A DNA stretch of 64,000 bases, from contig NZ_JBHZGO010000110.1 in NCBI RefSeq assembly GCF_042747725.1, forward strand, positions 251,994 to 315,993, written 5' to 3'. Source of the DNA: FACHB-T130 sp042747725. Lineage in GTDB: Bacteria; Cyanobacteriota; Cyanobacteriia; Cyanobacteriales; FACHB-T130. The notes beneath the pieces are model-generated. The model searched no databases and was not told the DNA's origin. It saw nothing but the letters and a program-made list of their open reading frames with translations. The translations under genes and the position numbers were made by a program. Shown here piece by piece: positions 34,067-43,003 of the stretch (the first letter of the stretch is position 1; every line of letters starts with the position of its first letter).

Positions 34067-37000
34067 CTACGGAGTTTTTTTTTCCGGGGTGGATGAGTCT
34101 GAGAATATATCCAGATCGGAATCGTCAGAGGTTTCAGGCTGCATCAGCTCGGAAACGGCTTCTTCCTCAGGTTCAATAGGTGAATTGAGGGGGAACTGAG
34201 TGTGAGCGTCGTCTGGTGGAGTTATCAGTACTTCCAAGCGCAATAATTCTTCCTCCCACTCAGATTCCTCTGGGTGTGTTATTTCCACTTGAGAAATTTC
34301 TGGCATTTCCTCAAATTCCCAGTCGCCTAAGTCTTCTTCCTGCAACGCAGTTAGCGCATCAATGTCGGAAGCGATCGCCCTTTCTCTAGGTGGTTCTATC
34401 TGTTCCTCATCGGCGAATAATCCCCACGATTCATCAAACTCAATCGATACTGTTGTCTCCCCGTCAGTAATTTCTGGCGTCTGTTGTGCTTCCGAGTCCG
34501 CGACGTATTCTTGCTCTAGCGCCGCCGTTTCTGTAGGTAGCTCTAGATTGAGTTCTGCTTCGGGTAAGAATGCCAACGATTCATCGAAATCTATGGCTTC
34601 TGGTGCCTCCCAGGGAGGATTGGCTGGCTCCTCCCACTCCCAGTCGGCGACGTATTCTTGATCCAGCGCCGCTGTTTGTGTAGGTAGCTCTAGATTGAGT
34701 TCTGCTTCAGGTAAGAATGCCAGCGATTCATCGAAATCTATGGCTTCTGGTGTCTCTGTTGAAGTGATTCCTAACGTCTGTTGCTGCGAGTCGGCTATGT
34801 ATTCTTGCTCCTCCTGCGTTCCTAGTTCTGTTTCTGTTATCAAACCTAGAGAGGGCGATACTTCCGACGATTCATCAGGGTTAGCGGGGGGAAGGAAAGC
34901 GATCGCCTTGTCTGGAGGTGGGTTCAAGGGTTCTACGGGGAACAAGGAAGCCAAATTCCAATCTGGTCTTTCATCGGGTTCTGTTACAGTGTTCGCCGCT
35001 ACAGTATTCGCCGCAGTTTCCGGTTGCTCCTGATGGTTCGAGTTTTGTTGCTGGTGAGCGATCGCGTTTTCTGTTTCTGCTAAACTTAATTCCTCAGATG
35101 GCAATCTTTCCGACTCCCCATCTGTCAGTGGAACCGAATCTTCCACCAGAAAGCTATCTAAAGCAAGATCGTCCCAATCCTCCATCAACAACTCATCCAG
35201 TTCCGTCACTGGCAAAGTTTCCTGGGATTGAACTTCAAACTGTGAGTGTCTCGTCCTCTGCGTTGCTTCTGGCGCTTGTTCCTCTTGTGTTTCAACGTCA
35301 ACCGTCCCCCCTGCTATCTCCATTCCAAAAATCTCTTCCTGCTGTGCGAACCAGGCACCTTGAGTCTGGATTTCTGTACCGTTATCAATAAAATCTGCCT
35401 CTACATCGCTTCCCTGCTCCTCTGATTCCGGGAACACATCCCCCTGCGGTGCCTCAAAGCTAGACAGGTCTTCACTCAGCAGTTGCAGTGTATCTCGATC
35501 CAGCCAAAAAAATTCTTCTTGGTCAACCGAGAAAGTATCCATCAATAGCAGATTCTCGTCTGGCGAAGCTGGAATGTAGATATCTTCTTCCAGACTTGCA
35601 GCTTCCTCGGTTGCAGGTTGCTCTGTGTTCTGGATTTGAGTGTTCTGGATTTGAGTGTTCTGGATTTGAGTGATTTCCTCCACACTAGGAAGTGTGGTAA
35701 TTGGCAAGAAAGATTCCTCTGGCGGTACTTCCTGCTCCTGCAACAGATCGGTTAGTGCCGAAATGACCAAATCCCCTGCTTCCACAGTTTCAGTGTTGAA
35801 GGCTTCATTAGTTTCGACATTTCGATCGTCTCTGGCAATTGTCGGAGCCGCCCAATTGCCAGCTTGGACAACCGTGATTTCCCAATCTTCTGGAAATAAA
35901 ACATCTTCCCAAGACTCCTCAATTTGCTCTGCTCTCGCAGGCGGTTGAGCGATCGTGGCATCTTCAGCGGGGTCTCCCAAGCCTGCAAACAGGGCATCTT
36001 CTAAAGAGTCCTGACTGCTATAGGAGTGGGGTTTCCTCGCCCCTGCTGAGTCCTGAGGGATGATTGGATCTTTACTTTCCGCCTGAATTTGGGTATCTAC
36101 CGCAGGAGCATCCTCCTGTTGTTTCTTAGCACTTTGCCCTTGTGGTTCGGTACTCTTTGGCAGCGGCGGTGTACCAAACAAACTTTCAAAAAAATCGTCG
36201 ATTTCGTCGCGCCTCCTTTCGGGAGTGGCGGGAAGAATAGGCTCCGTCTGGAAGATAGTTTTCATATCATCGTCATCAAGCGATGCCGCCTCCAGATTGC
36301 CCAGGTTCTCCAGATTCAAGTCTTCCAGATCGCTACTCTGGGCACCAGAGGCAGGGTTTGATGTAGTGCTAGGCGATGTTGTCCCAAAGAAATTGTCCCT
36401 TTGAGAGGGTTGCCTTTGTACTGACTCGCCTAACCTGTCCGCTGGCAGATTCAACTGGGGACTTTGCGGCTGTACCTGTTCCACTGAGCGGGGGGGCAAT
36501 TCAACACCCGGATAAGGCAATGGCTGTCTGGCGACAGTAACATCATTAGGCGAGAAATTGAATTCGTTGCGATTAGGGGGTGCCGAGTGGGGTTGATCCA
36601 GAGGAATTCGGGGTTCTCTCTGGGGATAGGGGAGTTGCTGATTGCCTGTTTCTGGTGTTTTCGCAGCCGTAGTCGCGCTGCTTGCATCCACTTCTGAAAT
36701 CTGCCGCGATGATTGCAAAATTGCTGAGGCTTCTTGCTGTAACTGCTCGGTGAGCTGATTCACCAACTCTGTAAACATCAGCTCGCTCTGCTGCCCCAAA
36801 TTGTGCATTTTATCAAGTCCTTGGGACAAAGACTCTTGATAGCTAAAAAGATTGCGTTGCAGTGCCTCGAAGACTGTACGAATGGTTGAATCCAGCGTTG
36901 CTAGCAGTTGATCGGATTTCGCCTGTAGGGTTTGCAGTTGTTCCAGGCGCTCTTGCGGATGTAAAGGTAAAGAATTGCTGGATATCGCGTCTGAATAGCT

Positions 37001-37555
37001 AGGTGAGGAATTATAGGGTTGTTTCTGACTTTCTGGAGGGAGTATCTGTGCGCTCAAAAACTGAGTTTCCAGATTTCTCAGGGTTTGAGCCATCTGTTGC
37101 GCGAGACTTTCCTGCAAGCGACTAGAAAGCACCTGCAAAAATTCGGAAATCAGTTGCTGCTGTGCCGCTTGTTGCTGGGCAAGCGTTCGATGGTGCAGCC
37201 GATAACTCTCCATCTGCCGAATCTCTAGAACCAGAGACTCCCGCTGTTGGCGAAGACTCTCCAGATCCCCCTGCAAGGACTGCATCAAGCTGGTTCGCAC
37301 AGCTTCCATATCTTGTTCAACCGCTTGCACGATCTGTCGTGCTGTTGCTTGCGGTTGGTAATTTTCCTGATGCCGAGCTTCATCTCCAGCGCCTGATTGT
37401 TGTCGTGAGACTAAATAGGTACGAACTTGCTCCAGAAGCCGACGCTGCTCTTGAACATCAACTGACCTGAGCCAAGGCCGACGGGAGCTGGCCTTGTGGA
37501 GGATGCTGTCGATGTCGGCGATTAGTGTAGAAATCGCATCCGTCTCGTGAGTCAC
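34067..37555 (-). CDS. Large acidic coiled-coil protein, function unknown
   Basis: The 1162-residue product has an N-terminal helical part (about 1-290) rich in Gln, Glu and Leu with coiled-coil character (RQIVQAVEQDMEAVRTSL, QEYQESLSQG-like segments). The rest is disordered, very rich in Glu, Asp, Pro, Ser and Gln, with short aromatic-acidic motifs such as WEDVLFPEDWE and FDESLAFLPEAEL. It contains tandem TQIQN units (35626-35670) and a duplicated block of about 35 residues (DNA 34498-34611 and 34644-34758). There is no signal peptide. It is upstream of the Hsp70-like gene in the same direction, which suggests a chaperone-like partner or scaffold. I do not recognise a family. Confidence 0.75.
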   Translation of the reverse strand: MTHETDAISTLIADIDSILHKASSRRPWLRSVDVQEQRRLLEQVRTYLVSRQQSGAGDEARHQENYQPQATARQIVQAVEQDMEAVRTSLMQSLQGDLESLRQQRESLVLEIRQMESYRLHHRTLAQQQAAQQQLISEFLQVLSSRLQESLAQQMAQTLRNLETQFLSAQILPPESQKQPYNSSPSYSDAISSNSLPLHPQERLEQLQTLQAKSDQLLATLDSTIRTVFEALQRNLFSYQESLSQGLDKMHNLGQQSELMFTELVNQLTEQLQQEASAILQSSRQISEVDASSATTAAKTPETGNQQLPYPQREPRIPLDQPHSAPPNRNEFNFSPNDVTVARQPLPYPGVELPPRSVEQVQPQSPQLNLPADRLGESVQRQPSQRDNFFGTTSPSTTSNPASGAQSSDLEDLNLENLGNLEAASLDDDDMKTIFQTEPILPATPERRRDEIDDFFESLFGTPPLPKSTEPQGQSAKKQQEDAPAVDTQIQAESKDPIIPQDSAGARKPHSYSSQDSLEDALFAGLGDPAEDATIAQPPARAEQIEESWEDVLFPEDWEITVVQAGNWAAPTIARDDRNVETNEAFNTETVEAGDLVISALTDLLQEQEVPPEESFLPITTLPSVEEITQIQNTQIQNTQIQNTEQPATEEAASLEEDIYIPASPDENLLLMDTFSVDQEEFFWLDRDTLQLLSEDLSSFEAPQGDVFPESEEQGSDVEADFIDNGTEIQTQGAWFAQQEEIFGMEIAGGTVDVETQEEQAPEATQRTRHSQFEVQSQETLPVTELDELLMEDWDDLALDSFLVEDSVPLTDGESERLPSEELSLAETENAIAHQQQNSNHQEQPETAANTVAANTVTEPDERPDWNLASLFPVEPLNPPPDKAIAFLPPANPDESSEVSPSLGLITETELGTQEEQEYIADSQQQTLGITSTETPEAIDFDESLAFLPEAELNLELPTQTAALDQEYVADWEWEEPANPPWEAPEAIDFDESLAFLPEAELNLELPTETAALEQEYVADSEAQQTPEITDGETTVSIEFDESWGLFADEEQIEPPRERAIASDIDALTALQEEDLGDWEFEEMPEISQVEITHPEESEWEEELLRLEVLITPPDDAHTQFPLNSPIEPEEEAVSELMQPETSDDSDLDIFSDSSTPEKKTP
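35626..35670. repeat. Three perfect 15-bp tandem repeats in the acidic protein gene
   Basis: TGTTCTGGATTTGAG occurs three times in a row and encodes TQIQN repeats on the minus strand. It is in frame and probably a polymorphic site. Confidence 0.9.
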
Positions 37556-38085
37556 AATGGAATCCCTGGCTAGAACGATTGCACAGTTATGAGAAGTTAC
37601 TATACTGCCACTGCCTATAATGTTAGACTGCCCAACAAGAACAACTTATATTAAACAGGGTGTTGCATCTACCGGGTGAAATATTTCAAGACTGGTAATT
37701 CTAAATGTAGATGGAATTTTGGGTTATAGCCTTTTGTTACCAAATGGGTACCAAGAAAGCGATCGCCCAAAATGAAAGCGTTTTGGATTAAGATGCGAGT
37801 TTTGCTTTTGTTTCCCAGCAGCGAGTCGGGGGTTTCCTCTATTGAGGATAATAAAGATAGCGTCACTCGCCAATGGGTGCCTCCCAACTCCGGTTGGTAC
37901 GCTGCCAAGAGCCTCCTGTTCAGCCCAATTATCTTCGAGAGCGTAAACGCCATATTCTGGAGATGCCGACCTGATTGCTGAAGTTTCCAGCTAAACGGTT
38001 GCTCTTGATTCAAACGCTACCAGCCAGCCCCACTCCAGTGGGCCACTCTTTATCAGTTCTTAGCTTTTTCATTTGTGTTGGCCCG
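37556..38085. other. Divergent intergenic region before the CRP gene
   Basis: 530 bases between the acidic protein gene (minus) and the CRP-like gene (plus). A minus-strand frame of 114 codons (37669-38013, TTG start) is present but has no ribosome site or recognisable domain, so I do not call it. No RNA gene was seen. Both promoters presumably lie here. Confidence 0.4.
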
Positions 38086-38793
38086 ATGGAAGACCGATAC
38101 ACCCCCCGCGAACCGAACTCTAACATGAATGCGTTGATTCGCTCCACACCTTTATTTTCCGGCTTACCAGAGGCCGTTGTGGAGAAAGCCACTTCCCATG
38201 TCGTCACTCGTACCCATCCCGCAAATCAGGTGATTTTGCTGGAAAATGACTGGGGCGGCTCTGTCTATTTTATTCTGGAGGGCTGGGCAAAAATTCGCAC
38301 CTACAACCTTGATGGTAAAGAGGTAACGCTGAATATTCTTGGCAAAGGAGAACTTTTTGGCGAAATGGCAGCGTTGGATGAGGTACCTCGTTCAACGGAT
38401 GTGATTACGCTAACTCCCACGACGATTGGCAGTATGCCTGCTCAAGATTTTGTTCAGTTAATTCATAACGAACCAATGGCAGGCGTTCGGTTGGCTCAGC
38501 TGATGGCAAAACGCCTGCGTCAAGTCAACCGTCGCCTCCGATTGCGAGAATCAGATAGTATGTCCCGCGTTGCCGACACGTTATTATTTTTGGCAGAAGG
38601 ACAGGGAACAATTGCCCAAAAAGGAACGATGATCCCGAATTTACCCCACCGTGAATTAAGTAGCCTGAGCGGTCTGGCGCGAGAAACGGTGACGCGGGTT
38701 TTAACAAAGCTGGAAAAGAAGGCGCTGATTATGCGCGACCACGAGATCCTGTGCATTCCCGATTTGGTGGCCTTGGAACGGCTAATCGTCTAG
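38086..38793 (+). CDS. CRP/FNR-family regulator, SyCRP1-like
   Basis: From ATG 38086 the protein has 235 residues and opens MEDRYTPREPNSNMNALI, a start I recall as conserved in cyanobacterial members. The cyclic-nucleotide domain (about 15-135) carries the phosphate-binding cassette GELFGEMAALDEVPRSTDV, with the Arg and Ser-Thr that contact cAMP phosphate. The dimer helix follows, and the C-terminal helix-turn-helix has LPHRELSSLSGLARETVTRVLTKLEKKALI. This fits the cAMP receptor class and not NtcA. In Synechocystis such a protein controls motility genes. It lies 59 bp before the UspA gene. Confidence 0.85.
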   Translation: MEDRYTPREPNSNMNALIRSTPLFSGLPEAVVEKATSHVVTRTHPANQVILLENDWGGSVYFILEGWAKIRTYNLDGKEVTLNILGKGELFGEMAALDEVPRSTDVITLTPTTIGSMPAQDFVQLIHNEPMAGVRLAQLMAKRLRQVNRRLRLRESDSMSRVADTLLFLAEGQGTIAQKGTMIPNLPHRELSSLSGLARETVTRVLTKLEKKALIMRDHEILCIPDLVALERLIV

Positions 38794-38852
38794 TAAATGT
38801 ACGGCAGTGGCACTCAGGGTGCCCAACTGCAATTTATCTGGGTGCCTAAATT

Positions 38853-39377
38853 ATGGGTTTTCAGAAAATATTGGTTGCTATCGACTACTCTTCTTTATGT
38901 CAGACTGTCTTCGCTCAAGCGCTGGAATTGGCGCAGGCGAATCGCGGGGCAATAATGCTGCTGCATTGTCTCAGTAGCGAGATGCTCGGTGAAATAACGC
39001 CGCCGTCTGGTGAGAGGGGTTTGTATCCTCAAATGGTGACAACCTATGAAAATCACCACCTGATTGTCGAAAGGCGAATCCAGCAGGTGCAAGATTTGCT
39101 ACGAAGTTACTGCGAAAAATCTGCCAGTCAGAAAGTGCCGACGGAGTTTGATTACAAAGTGGGTGAGGCTGGGCAAATGTTATGTCAAACTGCTGAGAAT
39201 TGGGGTGCCGAGTTGATTGTGATGGGACGCCGGGGGCGCAAGGGATTGACAGAAGCTTTGCTGGGGAGTGCGAGTAATTATGTGCTGCATCACGCTCCCT
39301 GTTCGGTGTTGGTAATTCAGGGCATGGATACGGAGCATCCTGAGTCACTGGCGACGGGGGAAATGGCGGATGGTTAA
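38853..39377 (+). CDS. Universal stress protein (UspA family)
   Basis: The 174-residue protein begins with the family opening FQKILVAIDYS and ends with the ATP-binding motif GRRGRKGLTEALLGSASNYVLHHAPCSVLVI, which matches G-2x-G-9x-G(S/T). It is therefore probably an ATP-binding Usp. A loop of about 30 residues (EMLGEITPPSGERGLYPQM) extends the usual length. It follows the CRP-like gene closely in the same direction and could be cotranscribed with it. The function is stress adaptation in general; no specific partner is indicated. Confidence 0.9.
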   Translation: MGFQKILVAIDYSSLCQTVFAQALELAQANRGAIMLLHCLSSEMLGEITPPSGERGLYPQMVTTYENHHLIVERRIQQVQDLLRSYCEKSASQKVPTEFDYKVGEAGQMLCQTAENWGAELIVMGRRGRKGLTEALLGSASNYVLHHAPCSVLVIQGMDTEHPESLATGEMADG

Positions 39378-39492
39378 AAGGGGTATTGGGAATTGGTAAT
39401 GGGTCTTCCCATTTTCTCCTGAAGCTGCTGAAGCTCGGCTCAAAACTGGAATAGAGGTTAAATTTAGGATCTGGCTTTGTTTTTTAATCTGC

Positions 39493-40248
39493 ATGAGCGA
39501 TCCTTTTGAAGACAGTCAAGCTTCTGGTCTGGGTAATTCTCAGAAAATCGAAGCTCAGGCGAATCTAAGCGAAATGCCCCCGGCAACCAGTGCCCAAGGC
39601 GACAATTATTCCGAACCCCAGGTGAAGGCAGTTGCTCCCCTGATTATGGTGGAAACTGCATTTCTGGCTAGTACCTGTAGCCTGATTTGGCTGATTAATT
39701 ATTACTTTCCAATGGGGCCGCTGCTGCGGATGTTTTTCCCAATCCCGATTGCCCTTGTATACCTGCGGTGGGGACACCGGGCGGCTTGGATGGCGGCGTT
39801 GGTTTCTGGGTTGCTGTTGTCCGTCCTGATGGGGCCAACTCGCAGCATTCTGTTTCTGATCCCCTACGGTCTCATGGGTGTCCAACTGGGGGCTTTGTGG
39901 CGGCGCAGGAGCAGCTGGCTGTTCTCGATTGGTACGGGGACAATTATTGGTACGTTTGGATTCTTTTTTCGGTTTTGGCTGCTGTCGATTTTATTGGGGG
40001 AAGACCTCTGGGTTTACATGACTAGCCAGGTGACGGGACTGGCAGAATGGGCATTTGTCAAGATAGGGCTACTGCAAGAGCCGAGTCTATCTTTGATTCA
40101 GGCGATCGCATTCGGCACGATCGTTCTCAATAATGTCATCTATCTGTTTGTTGTGCATCTGGTGGCTTTGTTGCTACTCGATCGTTTGGGCAATCCGATT
40201 CCCCGTCCCCCTCATTGGGTGCAAGTGCTGCTGGATTATGAAGAATGA
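39493..40248 (+). CDS. DUF2232 membrane protein
   Basis: The 251-residue protein has a polar N-terminal 45 residues and then six or so hydrophobic segments (for example FFPIPIALVYLRWG, AALVSGLLLSVLMG, SILFLIPYGLMGVQLGALW, TIVLNNVIYLFVVHLVALLLL). The pattern matches the DUF2232 family of cyanobacteria and firmicutes, predicted to resemble the S-components of ECF vitamin transporters. The next gene, CobT-like, starts inside its stop codon (ATGA, 40245-40248), which indicates tight translational coupling. A role in uptake of a cobamide precursor is suggested by this neighbour only. Confidence 0.8.
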   Translation: MSDPFEDSQASGLGNSQKIEAQANLSEMPPATSAQGDNYSEPQVKAVAPLIMVETAFLASTCSLIWLINYYFPMGPLLRMFFPIPIALVYLRWGHRAAWMAALVSGLLLSVLMGPTRSILFLIPYGLMGVQLGALWRRRSSWLFSIGTGTIIGTFGFFFRFWLLSILLGEDLWVYMTSQVTGLAEWAFVKIGLLQEPSLSLIQAIAFGTIVLNNVIYLFVVHLVALLLLDRLGNPIPRPPHWVQVLLDYEE

Positions 40249-41366
40249 GGATGATTCATGTCTACACTCAGATAGAACAGGGACATCGATGGCTCCAGCG
40301 ATATCGGGGACGCCCATCGGTGTTTGCTTGTATTTTGGGCTTTACCGCCACAGGGCTGATCCCCGGTATTTCAGCGGCTGGGGCAACGCCAGAGGATCGA
40401 CGATATACAGCGATCGCAGATGCGGAATTTTTGTATAAAGGTCCTCAGCCTCAGCCCCAATATCCCCTGCCTCCCCTGCAAGCGGGTGCCTCTCCAGTGC
40501 TAATCTCCCGCGCGGTGGTTGAAGCACTCGGTATTCCCGTTTATTTATTTAATGCCGGATTGCCCCAGCCGCCAACTGTCCCAGTAATTGATTTGGGAGG
40601 TGCCCCTGCTTTGTGTCTCAGCGGCGGAAATGCTTTGTCTCTAGCTACAGTGAAACATCTGTGGGAACAAGGACTCATTTGGGGACAACAACTAGCGGCA
40701 AGTATCCCTGATGGATATTTAATTCTGGGCGAGTGCGTGGTGGGGGGAACCACAACGGCTTTGGCGATTTTAACGGGCTTGGGTGTCCCCGCTGCCGGTA
40801 AGGTCAACAGCAGCCATCCTAGCTGCAATCACGCGCAAAAGTGGGCTGTGGTGGAAGCTGGGCTGAAAGCGCTCAAAGGGAGAGGCGCACAGAGGCACAG
40901 GGGCAGCGTTCATCTTACCCAAAATCCTTTACATCTAGTTGCGGCAATTGGCGATCCGATGCAAATTGCGGTTGCGGGGATGGCGATCGCTGCGAGTCGC
41001 ACTTGCGGTGTCATGCTGGCTGGTGGAACGCAAATGCTGGCTGTCTATGCCTTGATGCAGGCGCTTGGGCGTCAATATCCCCTGTCCTGGGAACCCGAAC
41101 AAGTTGTCGTGGGAACCACTCGCTGGGTGGCAGAAGATCCCACCGGCGATACTGTCGGCTTAGCAAAAGCAATTAGCCCAGTCCCCCTACTGGGAACTAG
41201 GCTAAGTTTTGCGCCCTCGCGTTATCCTCAACTGCGGGCTTATGAGCAAGGATATGTTAAAGAAGGCATGGGTGCGGGGGGATGTGCGATCGCGGCTCAT
41301 TTAACTCAGGGTTGGCACCAGGAGCAATTACTCCAAGCCATTGAAATGTTAATTGAACGTTGTTGA
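40245..41366 (+). CDS. CobT-like nicotinate-nucleotide-dependent phosphoribosyltransferase
   Basis: The 373-residue protein matches the TIGR00303/UPF0284-type branch of CobT that cyanobacteria carry. Landmarks are ACILGFTATGLIPGISAAGATPEDRRYTAIADAE, the glycine-rich LSGGNALSLATVKHLWEQG, LGECVVGGTTTALAILTGLG and AGGTQMLAVYALM. The family activates lower-ligand bases for cobamide synthesis. A short basic insertion (KGRGAQRHRG, 40878-40907) interrupts the fold where low-complexity DNA has apparently been inserted in frame. It overlaps the upstream DUF2232 gene by four bases. Confidence 0.82.
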   Translation: MRMIHVYTQIEQGHRWLQRYRGRPSVFACILGFTATGLIPGISAAGATPEDRRYTAIADAEFLYKGPQPQPQYPLPPLQAGASPVLISRAVVEALGIPVYLFNAGLPQPPTVPVIDLGGAPALCLSGGNALSLATVKHLWEQGLIWGQQLAASIPDGYLILGECVVGGTTTALAILTGLGVPAAGKVNSSHPSCNHAQKWAVVEAGLKALKGRGAQRHRGSVHLTQNPLHLVAAIGDPMQIAVAGMAIAASRTCGVMLAGGTQMLAVYALMQALGRQYPLSWEPEQVVVGTTRWVAEDPTGDTVGLAKAISPVPLLGTRLSFAPSRYPQLRAYEQGYVKEGMGAGGCAIAAHLTQGWHQEQLLQAIEMLIERC

Positions 41367-41466
41367 AGTCTGAAATATGAAGTGTGAAGTATAAAGCCAG
41401 TCTTTATTCTTTCTTCTCTATCTGCAAGCCTTCGTTCTATCAACCTTTATCCCGCCTGCCGAATAC

Positions 41467-41880
41467 TTAAGAGTGGATTCTCTGAGCGAGTAACTGTTCT
41501 TCTAAAGCAGCAATGCGATTATAGGCTGCGGTGAGCTGTGCCGTTAGCCGTTGGATTTGAATTGCCGGTGACAAATCTTTCTCGCTGCTATGAGAGTTAC
41601 TATCTACACAGTTTGTATCGACTAAGACATCTTTGTGTTCCATTACTGGAGAGTGATTACTGTAGCTTTTATAGGCATAGCCGCTATTACTGACCCCTAG
41701 AGATGGCGGCGTACCTTCCTGAATAGGCGCTGCTTTGCTTTTAGACAAAGCTTCAGAGACTTTTTCACTCAACTGGTCAATCATTTCGTAAAGGACATCA
41801 ACTTTATGATTTAAAGTGATGACTTGCTTTTGAAGTGAATCCATGCAATTCCCACTAGGCGTTAACTTGGTTTCTTTCAT
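41467..41880 (-). CDS. Small coiled-coil cyanobacterial protein, unknown function
   Basis: The 137-residue product (or 125 if it starts at the internal Met, DNA 41844) has two coiled-coil blocks. The first is MDSLQKQVITLNHKVDVLYEMIDQLSEKVSEAL, the second IQIQRLTAQLTAAYNRIAALEEQLLAQR at the C-terminus. Between them is a Ser/Asn-rich linker with HKDVLVDT. I recall the two helical blocks as conserved in cyanobacteria, with no assigned role. It is convergent with the CobT-like gene and divergent from the CpcS-like gene. Confidence 0.7.
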   Translation of the reverse strand: MKETKLTPSGNCMDSLQKQVITLNHKVDVLYEMIDQLSEKVSEALSKSKAAPIQEGTPPSLGVSNSGYAYKSYSNHSPVMEHKDVLVDTNCVDSNSHSSEKDLSPAIQIQRLTAQLTAAYNRIAALEEQLLAQRIHS

Positions 41881-42319
41881 ATTATAAAAAAACAGTTAAG
41901 AAACTATTTTACTTACGAATTATTTAACTATTGAGCTACATGAATTTATGAAGCTGGAGTGGCGATCGCTTGAGACTTTTTATGCCAGGACTGGACAGGC
42001 ATGAAGAGCGGTTTTCTGGCAGCATTTGTGATGTAGGAATATTAAATTCTCGATTCTGAAGATTTATTGAGAATTTCCGCGATTCTAGCCTCTATATTCA
42101 GTCTATTTTGATTTTGATCAATGAGAAGTTCCTCTGTCAAAAGGAGGAAGAGGTAATATACTTACGTAGATAAAGAAGATAGTAACGGCGATCGCGCTTC
42201 AAAAAAACTGTAGCAAAGGCTAGAACCTTTATCAGTAGCCAAGAACACAGACGTATGTTAAATTAATCAAGCAAGCCAATCACCTTTCACTTGCGTTAAA
42301 TTTTGCTTTTTTGAAAAAA
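41881..42319. other. Divergent promoter region
   Basis: 439 bases between the coiled-coil gene and the CpcS-like gene. A short inverted repeat AAATTCTC/GAGAATTT (42044-42051 and 42069-42076) is the only structure noticed. No gene or RNA is called. Confidence 0.4.
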
Positions 42320-42955
42320 ATGCTCAGCATCAGAGAGTTTTTTACCGCTTGTACGGGGGTATGGACAACGGAAAGAATGTATCATTCTGTCCTCAGCGGT
42401 CAGATTGAACGCTCTCATACGGAATATTCGGTAAAAGCCCTGACATTGGAACAAAAGCAGCAAATTTTGTCATTTTCTTCGTTAAATGGCATAAAGGTAA
42501 ATCTTGCCCAAGCAACGGAAGAAGAAAATGCCTGTCCTGGGTTTGCGATCGCCTTTGATACCGTCTCGGAAACGGGCGAACGAGTATCGATGAGTTTGAA
42601 GGCTTTATTTGTGCCGGATGCCTACGTGGTGCCTGGAGAATCGCCCACCGAAATACCTCCTCCACCCATCGCGGCTGAAGTTTTAGATGGGGAAGCGATT
42701 AAAGGTTTTTATTTGCGGGATGAGGGATACTCAGAAGCGGGAGCGATCGCGGGGCGCTTTACCTATCAGCCCACTCGCCAAACTCTGGAAATGATCACCT
42801 ACTACCGGCGTTCTGTTGCTGTCGATCAAATGCGGATTGTAGCGCCGGATACCAGGCTCAGAACGATTATTACTTACCAACGACCCGAACCCGGAGAACA
42901 ACCAACGGTAATCGATTTGGTCGGCTTTGGCGTCGAGCGCCGACAAGCGTTATAA
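42320..42955 (+). CDS. CpcS/CpeS-family phycobiliprotein lyase
   Basis: From ATG 42320 the protein has 211 residues; a TTG three codons upstream is an alternative. It opens LSIREFFTACTGVWTTERMYH, typical of S-type lyases, which fold as a ten-strand lipocalin-like barrel and attach phycocyanobilin to Cys-84-type sites of phycobiliproteins. Further family landmarks are GRFTYQPTRQTLEMITYYRRSVAVDQMRIVAPDTRLRT. The Ser/Arg pocket cannot be verified without a structure. A solute-binding lipoprotein gene follows on the same strand after 48 bp. It directly supports the phycobilisome-bearing nature of the organism. Confidence 0.85.
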   Translation: MLSIREFFTACTGVWTTERMYHSVLSGQIERSHTEYSVKALTLEQKQQILSFSSLNGIKVNLAQATEEENACPGFAIAFDTVSETGERVSMSLKALFVPDAYVVPGESPTEIPPPPIAAEVLDGEAIKGFYLRDEGYSEAGAIAGRFTYQPTRQTLEMITYYRRSVAVDQMRIVAPDTRLRTIITYQRPEPGEQPTVIDLVGFGVERRQAL

Positions 42956-43003
42956 ACAGCGAATAGCGAATTGCTAATCGCAGGATTGCTAGTTGCTACA
43001 ACC

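Noticed and set aside
37669..38013. Minus-strand frame of 114 codons upstream of the CRP gene
   Set aside because: TTG start, no ribosome site, no recognisable family; it may be chance, though the composition is not absurd.
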